Part shown: piece by piece, positions 33,271 to 44,400 of the stretch
Numbering within the stretch: position 1 is the first letter of the stretch
Layout of the letters: every line of letters begins with the position of its first letter
Assembly (NCBI RefSeq): GCF_048544455.1
Contig: NC_133538.1
Coordinates: 256,604,491-256,668,490 of the forward strand
DNA length: 64,000 bases
Source: Silene latifolia
Taxonomy: Eukaryota > Streptophyta > Magnoliopsida > Caryophyllales > Caryophyllaceae
Direction: 5' to 3'
Notes under the pieces: model-generated
What the model was told of the DNA's origin: nothing
Seen by the model: only the letters and a program-made list of their open reading frames with translations
The model's database searches: none
Translations under genes and position numbers: made by a program

Positions 33271-35368
33271 TAATATAAGGAATGTCAAGTAGTCATACAA
33301 TGTAAAACGTCACACTTGAGTCACAATAAGAATAAGAATGATAATGCAAACATCATATGACACGGGATCATAAATGTCACATTCATACTCATGGCTTGCA
33401 TCTCACCATAAGTACGGATGGGAACATTAATCCCAACGATCATATCGCAACTAGAGGGCTTATAGCTCACCCCTAGTATCCGATAGGACCAAGACCCTCA
33501 CAACAGAACCATACGAGGCTTTATCAAGAATATGATTCTTCATAGGATAACCATTAAATAATAAATAACTCATACTTGTCTTATAATAATAAATATTCCA
33601 TTTTATAATTTAACATGCCGGCTAAATAAAATATCATGCGTGACCAAGAATAATTTACGTTATATGAAATTACGGAATGAAATGTGACCAAGTCCAAGTG
33701 ACCCATTTATGAGCCCAATAAAATAAACCATATGAAATCCAATAAATGGACTAGAATAAGCCCAATAAATAAATCATGTGACAAGTCCAACAAAATAAAT
33801 AAGTAGATGAACAATAATGACTAATTACGTTAAATAAAATGTGAGACGGTTAATTAATCATATTTTAATTAAACCAATTTAGCGCCAAAACGATTTAAAA
33901 CCATGACTAGCCCAAATTACTAAATTTGGCTAGCCCATTTATGAAATCAAATGAGCCCAACAACTAAATCAAATGAGTCCCACAAAATAATTATGTGAAG
34001 TCCAATTAACTCAAGGTGTAAAAGATTGATAATTAACGAGTTAAGTTATATAAAACATGAGACGGGATTCGAATAATCATAACGAACATTCATAAGACCG
34101 CCCCATCATCACTAACTGGGCCAATATCCAAAACAACACTCAGCCCAACTTGGTAAGCCATAGCTGCCTATGGTCCGATGGTATCCCATGTAAACGGCCT
34201 AACTAGATGGACAAAGCAACCCAATTGAATTAATGTAATAGGCCCAAATAATTTAGTAACAAAGATATCATTAATCACTAGGAAATAACCAAGGGAGGAG
34301 GGGAATAAAGGGTATGAACCAACCCTTTACCCGAGGCCAAACCACGCCACGAGGCCGCGGCTGCACCACCCACTCACGGCCAAGCAACCACCTATGCACC
34401 AGCCACTACAACCCACGCAACCACTCCCTCACGGCAGCCCCTAACAGTCCCACACCGTCTTGTTAAAACCGTCCTAACACTGCACATAAATCCCGTCCCG
34501 CAAAATAACACTTTGCCGTCTTAAAATAAGCACCAAAACAGTGACACAAACGGTGTCAAGACGAACTCAAAACAGGCCGTGGGCAACCCGACACGACCAC
34601 CACCTGACTACCCATAACCACCCTTCCCACCACCTCACAACCCGACCCAACAATCAGTCCAAAACAGAGCCAAGAGATGCATAAAACCTAACCTAACCCA
34701 GTCCTAAGGCGCATAACAGAGACCACCTCAAAAACTGAACTCAAGCAACCACCATCACGAGTCCATGAGTTATAAACCGAGCTCCACCACACGAGGCTCA
34801 TAACGGAGTCTCGGGCTCAAAACAGTCCCGTTTCAAAACACCATTCAAGACGAGAAACATCATACAAATGCCAAACATTATAAAGATTTAAACTTTAATA
34901 AACAAGAACATTTAAAAGGACACATAAGACGGAAATTTTGACGATTTTCGAGTAACCTATCACCGTTACCTCACTGCACTTTAAAATAGCATGCTTCCGG
35001 CCCAAAGCTATTCTGAGCTGTCCCAAGTAACACCCAAGAGCAGGAACGAAGGAAAAAGGCGGGAAATTCGAGCCCAAAGTAAGACGACCGAACGGAAACA
35101 GAGGCAACATGGCGTCTTTCTTACATATAAAGAAGGAGAATGAGGAGGGGAAGCTAATGGTGTAAGAATCAGGGGATTTGGTTGAGAAACGAGGGAGAAA
35201 ATGGAGGTTGAAGGTGGCGGAAATGGCATGTACGGGCTCTGTTGTTTCGTTGTTGTTGCGGCTGTGTGTGTTGCAGGTGAAAGAAAAGAAGAAGAAATAA
35301 GGTAAGGCAGGGGTGGGGACGGGTTATATAACAACAACCACAAAAATATCTAATAATAATAATATATA

Positions 35369-35373
<5 letters not shown>

Positions 35374-35440
<67 letters not shown>
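35374..35440 (+). repeat. (TA)n microsatellite in left LTR of D
   Basis: About 33 TA units are followed by three AAT units. The equivalent place in the right LTR (43916-44040) has a shorter TA tract and about 22 AAT units. Confidence 0.9.
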
Positions 35441-35444
<4 letters not shown>

Positions 35445-35810
35445 ATAATAAACAAATGTAGTGTGTAGGGTGAGTTGTCGGTATGGGATAGGTCGAGGAA
35501 ATATTAGTCTCACAAGTGGGAATGTGACGGTCTATAGCTAGACGGAATTTAAGACAAAGATTATTATTATTACCGTCACCCTTATTACCCGACCAAAAAT
35601 ACGTATACATATATTATTATATAAATCATGTCTTTAAGATATAATTTAATCGTACGTATTTTTATAAAAATGAGCTTTTATATAATACGTTTATAAAAAG
35701 CGCGTTTAAGATAAAATTAATCAAATTGAATAATCCAAAATTATAAAATAAAGTAATCAAACGGTTTAATAAATTTTAAATGTCAAAATAGGAAATTCGC
35801 GGGTGTTACA

Positions 35811-37970
35811 ATCACCCCATCTTTTAAAAAGTTTCGTCCTCGAAACTTGAAAGTAGAAATGAAAGGTTAAATAAAACAAAACTGGAACTTTGGAATCGGT
35901 AACCAAAACATTTAAAAGGTTACTTATCGTAAGAATTAAAATTCTTTTAAAAGTTTCAAATAAATTTTCCGACAGAACCAGATTCTCATCAAGGGAACGG
36001 AAGTGCTCTCGTTACGTATTCAAGAACATCACATTCCGAATCAAAGATAGGGTAAAAAGGCAAATCATTTGTATAAATCGAAAATCAAAATGCTTTCAAA
36101 ACATTTATGAAGAGTTTTCCAAAGTATAGGTCTCATTCATGGAACGAAATTGCTCTTGTCGTGCACACAAGAACGTTAACTTTCCAAGTCAAAGACAAAT
36201 TTTAGACAAAAATCACTCGCCGACAAGCGTAGAACAAGTTATCAAACGTCTCCAATAACGAGTTCTAACATCTTATCAACGTTAAAACGAAAAGAAAAAG
36301 GTAATCCACTCAAATTTTCTTTTGTAAAAGCCAAATGAAAATTAAAAGATTCATGGTAAACTCAAAAAGGAGTTAAGTTTTCGAAAATATAACATTAAAC
36401 TTTGACAAAGAAATCATAAATAGAACAAAATTAATATAAATTGGGTAAAACTTAAAGAAATTTCGGGTTTAGCAATTAAAATCATGATAAGCAAGTTCAT
36501 ACTCAACGAACAAAAGGGGAACTGAATCAAATTTCATTTTCAAGTCTTTAAAAATAGGTAAAGTTTTGCAAAAGTAAAATAAACTTTTAACAACGAATCA
36601 AAACTGGTAGCTTGAAATGTTTAGAAATTTTACGAAGTGAAAAGTAACTTAGACATCATAGGTGCAAGGATTGAAGTCAAAACAATAGGAATGTCAAGGG
36701 TAGAGTTTTTTTTTTATAGCTCATTAGCATCAAACTTAAGGGAGGAGCAAGATGAAGCGAGGAAGAGAGGCATGAACGGTAACGCTTAAGATCCAAGAAT
36801 AAGGGAACTCGGACCTCAAACAACAACATCCTCCTAAACGATTCCGAAAACTCCCTAGTAACAAAACTCATAACCACAACACTTCCAAGGATTTCCTCAA
36901 AACACTCATGTTACTTCATCCTAAGCAATTCCATGAAACAAGGTACTCCACTATAAGTGTGATCTCTCTACTGTAAAACATCAAACATCTACAAACGACT
37001 TCCACAAGATCAAGGTCAAAGTCCCAACAAAGCTATACTCATATCCAACTAGTGTCAACCATGGGTTTCTCAAAATGATAAAATCCTCAATCAAAGACCC
37101 TAATTCCAAGCTCTGAATTCCCACAAGATGTTCATCAAATATTCCACAAGGTCCTCATATAGGGTAAGGTAGTAACAAGTCAAGCTAAAGTCTTCTCTCA
37201 TGAAGGTCCACTCTACTACAATCTTTTGAGAAAGATGCGTAAACACCCAAGCCTTTCAAATCCCACGCATAAGCAACAAGGCCAAGTTCTATAACCTTAG
37301 TAACAACTGCAACTCAGACTTGACAACCCAAATAATTCCACTAAACAACCACACTCACATTATCAAGGAACTAGGTATAAGAATCATTAAGTATGTCTCA
37401 TCACACTACCTAAGTCTTTCCAACATCAAATCCTCTCAAAACCAGGATTAAGGGTCAAACACACAATCTCCTCAAAGGTCAAAATTCCCAACCAAGGTCA
37501 GCATTTCTCAAAAGAAAGAGTACTATCAAAAGGCGTTAAGGGAGGATAAGCAAGGAACAAAGGACAAGTTAGGAGTCTAAGAGTAACTTTCAAAGTAAAA
37601 CAGAAGAGAGTTTAGAAGGAGGATAAGTACCAAGAAGTAAAGAATAAGGCAAGATACACAAAGGAAGAGAAACATCTTCAAGGAAGTAGAAGCATTCTTC
37701 AAAGGTTGAACAAATATTTAATCCTCAGCAATAGGCACCAAATCTTGATCACCACATTGGTAAGTTTACAGTCATTGATCCAAGGGCACAACAATTATAA
37801 AATGGCAATCAAAAAACATGTTAGAACCTAACAAAGAGCAAACACACTACAGACTACTACCTTAGGACCTTAAGTCTACCCATCTCTCATTCATTATTCA
37901 AGGTCAAGTTTACATTTAAATTTGGGGTACACGTGTGTGCGTCGGGAGCAACATAGGCTCTGATACCAAC
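35811..37970 (-). other. Non-coding interior of element D with primer-binding site
   Basis: These 2.16 kb have no supported gene on either strand. The primer-binding site TGGTATCAGAGC (minus strand, 37957-37968) matches tRNA-iMet and is two bases inside the right LTR. The left edge (35811-35845) has TTTCGTCCTCGAAACTT next to the polypurine tract. Confidence 0.8.
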
Positions 37971-39852
37971 TGTGACACCCCGCGATAAAGCGGAAAGTAT
38001 AACTAATAAATTAAAGCGGAAATTTGAGAGATTTTAAAAAATTTTTTTTATTGTAAGTTAAGGATTAACACGCGGGTGCCAAAAACGAAATGAAACGAAT
38101 ACTACAATAGACAAATATAGGTTATTACAACCCAAGTCTAGAAAGCGGGGAAAGGATATCCCACGAATAAACATATAAGGGGTTTCCAAACTAGAAACTA
38201 AGGTCCAGGGGTTTAGTTCTCGCTAGCCCACACGTCTTCCCCACGCAAGCATCTTCACAACCTGTCATTCATGTAAACATGAACGCCACAGTCAGTGGGG
38301 AGTAACTCAAGGTTCTCCCAGCCACAATATGTCGAAATGCAGGTAACAAACACTTAATTAAACATATGAATCATGCGACATATATGAACAATAAAGAATA
38401 AGGAGATATAATTGATAATCATGATGAGATAGGCATAATGCATTAAAATGAATATGCAATCAAGAAGATAGAATAACCAAGTCAACCAACTCATATTGAC
38501 ACGACTCAACAAGTGTAAGACATATACTTAGTATGAACTCACAAGACAACCATTTAGACTCCAACCTCTTGGTAGGACGACGATCATAATACGATCCTAG
38601 TCTAAACCTGGATCCAGACTCTCGGGATGGACGTCACCCGATTCGACAAACGATATACCAATCGTATCCAAGACTCGAAACATGGCACACACTCGTAACC
38701 AAAGGTCGAGTAACCTCTAATCAGAAACATGGCACACACCCGTAACCAAAGGTCCGAAGAAAGGCGGAAGGATATCCTAATTCGGAAACATGGCACACAC
38801 TCGTAACCAAAGGTCCGAAAGAGGAAAGATAACCCAATCCGAAAACATGGCACACACTCGTAACTAAAGGTCCGAAAGGGGTAAAATAAGGAATGTCAAG
38901 TAGTCACACAATGTAAAACATCACACTTGAGTCACAATAAGAATAAGAATGATAATACAAACATCATATGACACGGGATCATAAATGTCACATTCATACT
39001 CATGGCTTGCATCTCACCATAAGTACGGATGGGAACATTAATCCCAACGATCATATCGCAACTAGAGGGCTTATAGCTCACCCCTAGTATCCGATAGGAC
39101 CAAGACCCTCACAACAGAACCATACGAGGCTTTATCAAGAATATGATTCTTCATAGGATAACCATTAAATAATAAATAACTCATACTTGTCTTATAATAA
39201 TAAATATTCCATTTTATAATTTAACATGCCGGCTAAATAAAATATCATGCGTGACCAAGAATAATTTACGTTATATGAAATTACGGAATGAAATGTGACC
39301 AAGTCCAAGTGACCCATTTATGAGCCCAATAAAATAGACCATATGAAATCCAATGAATGGACAAGAATAAGCCTAATAAATAAATCATGTGACAAGTCCA
39401 CCAGAATAAATAAGTAGATGAACGATATTGACTAATTACGTTAAATAAAATGTGAGACGGTTAATTAATCATATTTTAATTAAACCAATTTAGCGCCAAA
39501 ACGATTTATAACCATGACTAGCCCAAATTACTAAATTTGGCTAGCCCATTTATGAAATCAAATGAGCCCAACAACTAAATCAAATGAGTCCCACAAAATA
39601 ATTATGTGAAGTCCAATTAACTCAAGGTGTAAAAGATTGATAATTAACGAGTTAAGTTATATAAAACATGAGACGGGATTCGAATAATCATAACGAACAT
39701 TCATAAGACCGCCCCATCATCACTAACTGGGCCAATATCCAAAACAACACTCAGCCCAACTTGGCAAGCCATAGCTCCCTATGGTCCGATGGTATCCCAT
39801 GTAAACGGCCCAACTAGATAGACAAGGCAACCCAATTGAATTAATGTAATAG

Positions 39853-42212
39853 TGTAATACCCCGTGTTTTATATACTATCAATTAAACGGATATTAATAT
39901 ATATTAATTACTATACATTTTATATATTACTATTTAAGTCGGGTTAATTGTTGAGTCGATAATTACGTTAATTATTTTACTTGACTCGCGTTGTATCGAT
40001 CTAAGTTAAGTGAGACGGGTTTAACTGAACGAAGTCACATTAGCTAATTCTTTTACAACCACGCGGACCCATGACAAGTACCCACTTACCCAATCACGTT
40101 TACCCATGACCCATTTACCATCTAACCTAAACTTTTAACCTTTTTACCCTAGCTCTACACAACCCTACTCCCTCAACCCGCCTCCCTTTTTATTCTACAC
40201 CAATCATCAGCTTTCACGCAAAACGAGAGAGAGAGAGAGAGAGTATGGGTGTTGGCGGCGCAGCAAGGAAGGCTTTAGGGTGTTTGACGACGACCGTGGG
40301 TGGCCCTGGTGGCTGTGGTGGTGGCGAAAAAGGTAAGAGTTCAACCGTTTCCTCTGATTTCGCATTTTTGTCGAGTTGATTGGTTGTTGTTTCGTGTCTT
40401 AGGGAGGGGATAAGGGTGGTTGGCGTCGGGGTATATGGGTAGGGTGGTTAGTGACGAGTGTAGTGGTGGTGGTTATGGTAGTTTTGGGTGGTGGTAGTGG
40501 CAGAGAGAGGTGGCAGCGACAGGGGTAGCAGACGGGTTTTAAACAGGGGGTTTTCAGGCGGTTTAGAATGGCTAGGTTGGGGTGGCACCACCGTGGACTA
40601 GGGGGAGGTCGAGACGGCGGTGCCACTGGGTCTGGGTTCGTGGGCTGACGGCGAGCAGGTCAGTGGTGAGTTGGCAGGTAGGAGGTGTTGCCTGCGGTGG
40701 TGGTAAGGAGAGAACAGGAGGTGTTTGGTGAGGCGTGGTGGTGAACCAGGCCAAATGGCGGCGCTGGTGTGACTCGCCGGCGGGAGTCGACCCCAGTGGG
40801 GGTGGTCGTTGGTGGCTGAGTCAGTGTGGGGGATTGGGCTGGTGGCTGACGCGGCCTCGTGGTGGCGCGTGGGAGCGTGTGAGCGCGTGGGAAGGGGGCG
40901 GTGTTGATGACGGGTTATTTTAGTTTCGAAACGGGTTTTCATAATTTAAATCGTTATAATTCGTAATGGGTCGTATTCTTAATTAATTAATTTAGTTCCC
41001 GAGTCTTCTAAATAATTTATTTAATTTAATTCCCGAGTTATTTAAATAATTAAAGACGGGTTTCGAGTCGGGTTTGTTAAAAGAGAAAAGTTACTATAAC
41101 GGGAAAGTTTCCATTTTAAGAAATTCTACTTTAGTAACTTCCTATGTTGGGAAATTGGGTCAAATACTAATCGGATTATTTAGTTATCAGTTGGGCATAA
41201 GTTTGGTGTCGGGATTGTATTTCGGGAAAGCTTCTATTTTGGGAGATTTCTATATTTAGTAGTTAGTAATTATAAATATTATAATTGTTTTAGGTGACGG
41301 ATTCGTGAAGGATCGATAATCAAATTCGTTGCTTTATGTTCGGATCGCTTGAACTCGCTTAATTGGATTTCTTTGGCACTTTGAGGTAGGGAAATACACT
41401 TGACCTATTATCATTGTTGGTGAATTGTGTTGACTTGATTCATGGTTGTTGATTTACGTGATGATTCATATACGGGAAGGTGTTTGACTGAATTGATTGC
41501 ATTGAGTATGATATCACAACATCGGGTAACCGGCATGATTTCATGATTTATCAATTCAGTGATTTATATATATTGTGTTGCATTAATTTCTTTTGAGCAT
41601 TCATATGCATTGGAGATGGAGGATGTTGTGGTGGTGTGGTGATGACGATGTTGTGATAAGGCCCGGGCGGGTTTCGCAGACTTGCCCTGGTGTCCTCACT
41701 GCGAAATGGGCAGATCGGCTACGGTCGATATATATAGTCTACCGGGGATCGGTATGGCTGGGTTGTCCGGGGTATGAGATATGAGATTTGAGTTGAGATG
41801 GAGGTGGAGGTGACGGAGGAGCATGCATATCATATTTTATTGTTTCATTGTTTTCCCTACTCAGCTTCGCGGCTGACCCTGTGTATTCGTGTACGCCTGT
41901 GATGATCCAATTATTGGGGAGCAGATTGACAGGTATTTCAGAGACTGATGGGAGCTGGCCGGGAAGAGAGCTTGGATGACTGACTTAGTGCCTAGCCCAC
42001 CTTAGTCTTATTAGTAGTTTTATCAGACTTTATCTTTTGGTCATATTTTTGGAGGCTTTGTTTAATTCCAGTTGTAATCTCACTATAAACATTTTAATAA
42101 AGTACTGTGTTTCTTTCCTTTGTTATCTACTGCCTCGGGTTTCCGAGATGGTAACACCGTCATTTATCTGAGGAGTCCTAGTTCAGGCCCTTAAATAAAT
42201 GGGGGTGTTACA
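39853..42212 (+). repeat. 5' LTR of element G
   Basis: This LTR has an unusually GC-rich, G-run-rich part at about 40245-40910 in an otherwise AT-rich window, with a (GA)n tract near 40230. The downstream end contains CTCAGCTTCGCGGCTGACC, a pattern I associate with Del/Tekay LTRs. ORFs here (for example around 40399-40942) are compositionally biased Pro/Thr-rich shadows of the GC-rich segment. Confidence 0.8.
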
Positions 42213-43519
42213 AAGTGGTATCAGAGCGAACGATCCTCAGGCCTAAACCAATGAACCCAATGAACATAGGAAGAGTCTAAATAAAATGAACCCCGGGATA
42301 GAACTGTTAGGAGCACACTAAGGTAAGGTATGAGTTAGGGGCCCCCTCACACCGAACCAGCGGCCCTCTCAGTTTGACCCGGAAACCCTGAGTGTATATG
42401 AGAGAAAGGGTAGAAAAGTTGCTTGAGGTTGAACATGAAATTCCTATATCATTGCCTAAGTGTTCACTGATTGATACATTGATTATTGCATAAAAGAGTT
42501 GATGTATACCTTGAGACCCATATATTCTAACCATTCTGCAGGACAACGCTACGGTAAGTATTTTGTATGAATGATGACGTGAGCATATGATGTTGTGGAA
42601 ATGAGAAATAAAATTTTCGAGTTCAGGTTAATAATCAATGAAGTGTTGTGGTAGCCGTGAGTATGAAAATAATTGCGAGTCGATGATAGTTACCTAGTTG
42701 GATGTTGAATGATGTGTTGATAGTACTATTATGCCTAGTAATATGCGGTTATGTGATCCCGAAGCCATGCTAGTATAGTATTGTGATAGTAATTAGAAAC
42801 ACTGTTGAATTGCATGTTTATAGTCATAGCAATCGTGATTTAGATGTAAGGAGTAGATCGAGATGCGAAAGGATTCTATGGGGTGGATGTTACGAAATAC
42901 ACAGTGTGAGATTTAAGTTAGGATGAGTTAGTATCGATAGTATGGTTGTAAGAGTTTGGGACATAGAAAATGAACAACTTAGTGCTGAAACTTGTTTGTT
43001 TGATTGTACTCTTTAATTGACCTTACTGCCATTTCTTTTCTGTTTATTGCCTACGGATGAAAATTTTATGAGAGATAGCCTTGGGAGTTAGTATTCATTC
43101 GGCGTTGGTTTCATGCTTACATGATATACGGATAAGGAGTAATAAATATTTTAGTGGGCTGTGGTCAGGAAGTTCCCGTGCAGTGATGTTTTGACCAACG
43201 ATTTTGTAAAAATCCTCATTTAAATCATATTAACAAATTTTGCATAATTCCAACTCCATCGATCAGAAGATTTGTATATGTTTTCAAATTGATAAGTCAC
43301 GAAAATTCTTGATATCTCTATATTAAATGGTAAGTTTTGCAAACTGACCCAAGTTTCGGACCAATTGCTGTCACATACTTGTTTGGACTAACTGAGTTGT
43401 AAAATTCCTTAAAAATGAAATTTTTGTGCTTTAGACCTAATTCTTTTTCCCCTGTGTTTTTAACTCTCCGTGTTTTATAGAAATAATATGAATCAAGTCT
43501 TTTTCCCCTGTGTTTTTAA
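42213..43519 (+). other. Leader of element G, truncated, with repeated 24-bp junction sequence
   Basis: There is no gene. A sequence beginning TCTTTTTCCCCTGTGTTTTT and ending AACT occurs at about 43442-43465 and again at about 43498-43521, the second time exactly where G joins the D LTR. This looks like filler DNA from repair. Confidence 0.75.
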
Positions 43520-43915
43520 CTTTAAAATAGCATGCTTCCGGCCCAAAGCTATTCTGAGCTGTCCCAAGTAACACCCAAGCGCAGGAACGAAGGAAAAAGG
43601 CGGGAAATTCGAGCCCAAAGTAAGACGACCGAACGGAAACAGAGGCAACATGGCGTCTTTCTTACATATAAAGAAGGAGAATGAGGAGGGGAAGCTAATG
43701 GTGTAAGAATCAGGGGATTTGGTTGAGAAACGAGGGAGAAAATGGAGGTTGAAGGTGGTGGAAATGGCATGTACGGGCTCTGTTGTTTCGTTGTTGTTGC
43801 GGCTGTGTGTGTTGCAGGTGAAAGAAAAGAAGAAGAAATGAGGTAAGGCAGGGGTGGGGACGGGTTATATAACAACAACCACAAAAATATCTAATAATAA
43901 TAATATATAATAAAT

Positions 43916-43916
43916 G

Positions 43917-43969
<53 letters not shown>

Positions 43970-43970
43970 C

Positions 43971-44040
<70 letters not shown>
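43916..44040 (+). repeat. (TA)n-(AAT)n microsatellite in right LTR of D
   Basis: A TA tract is followed by about 22 AAT units. ORFs rich in Ile, Leu or Tyr across this tract are artefacts. Confidence 0.92.
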
Positions 44041-44042
<2 letters not shown>

Positions 44043-44400
44043 CAAATGTAGTGTGTAGGGTGAGTTGTCGGTATGGGATAGGTCGAGGAAATATTAGTCT
44101 CACAAGTGGGAATGTGATGGTCTATATCTAGACGGAATTTAAGACAAAGATTATTATTATTACCGTCACCCTTATTTCCCGACCAAAAATACGTATACAT
44201 ATATTATTATATAAATCATGTCTTTAAGATATAATTTAATCGTACGTATTTTTATAAAAATGAGCTTTTATATAATACGTTTATAAAAAGCGCGTTTGAG
44301 ATAAAATTAATCAAATTGAATAATCCAAAATTATAAAATAAAGTAATCAAACGGTTTAATAAATTTTAAATGTCAAAATAGGAAATTCGCGGGTGTTACA

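Larger units (their letters stand above)
32360..35810 (-). repeat. 3' LTR of element D
   Basis: This 3451-bp LTR contains four tandem copies of a ~47-60-bp unit (GAAACATGGCACACACTCGT, then AACCAAAGGTCCGAAA) at about 33066-33270, one copy of the unit that is triplicated in H (33363-33500), and a (TA)n tract at 35374-35440. On the minus strand the polypurine tract AGATGGGGTGAT precedes it. It holds no gene. Confidence 0.88.
39853..43519 (+). mobile_element. Element G: truncated Tekay/Del-like LTR element
   Basis: A 2360-bp LTR (39853-42212, TGTAATACCCC to GGGGGTGTTACA) is followed by a tRNA-iMet primer-binding site, TGGTATCAGAGC, at 42216-42227. About 1.3 kb of non-coding leader comes next, and then the sequence jumps back into the LTR of D. 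The gag-pol region and 3' LTR are absent. The insertion replaced about 0.73 kb of D. No target duplication is visible, consistent with later deletion through the right side. Confidence 0.82.
32360..44400 (-). mobile_element. Element D: non-coding LTR retrotransposon with 3.45-kb LTRs (LARD-like)
   Basis: It has LTRs at 32360-35810 and 37971-44400 (the right one contains G), a perfect target duplication, GTAGC, at 32355-32359 and 44401-44405, and tips TGTGACACC and GGTGTTACA. A tRNA-iMet primer-binding site just inside the right LTR makes it minus-strand. The 2.16-kb interior has no ORF of note. Large LTRs with a short non-coding interior fit the large retrotransposon derivative class. LTR tips and primer site resemble Tekay/Del chromoviruses, which may supply its enzymes. 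Confidence 0.88.
37971..44400 (-). repeat. 5' LTR of element D, interrupted by G
   Basis: It matches the left LTR from 37971 to 39852 and from 43520 to 44400. The counterpart of left-LTR bases about 34252-34977 (roughly 0.73 kb) is missing, replaced by element G. The (AAT)n tract is much longer than in the left copy. Confidence 0.87.

Noticed and set aside
40399..40942. Pro/Thr/His-rich minus-strand ORFs
   Set aside because: They lie in the GC-rich G-run part of the LTR of G, with biased composition, overlapping frames and no motif.
43710..44200. ORFs with long Ile, Leu or Tyr runs
   Set aside because: They are translations of the (AAT)n and (TA)n microsatellite in the LTR of D.
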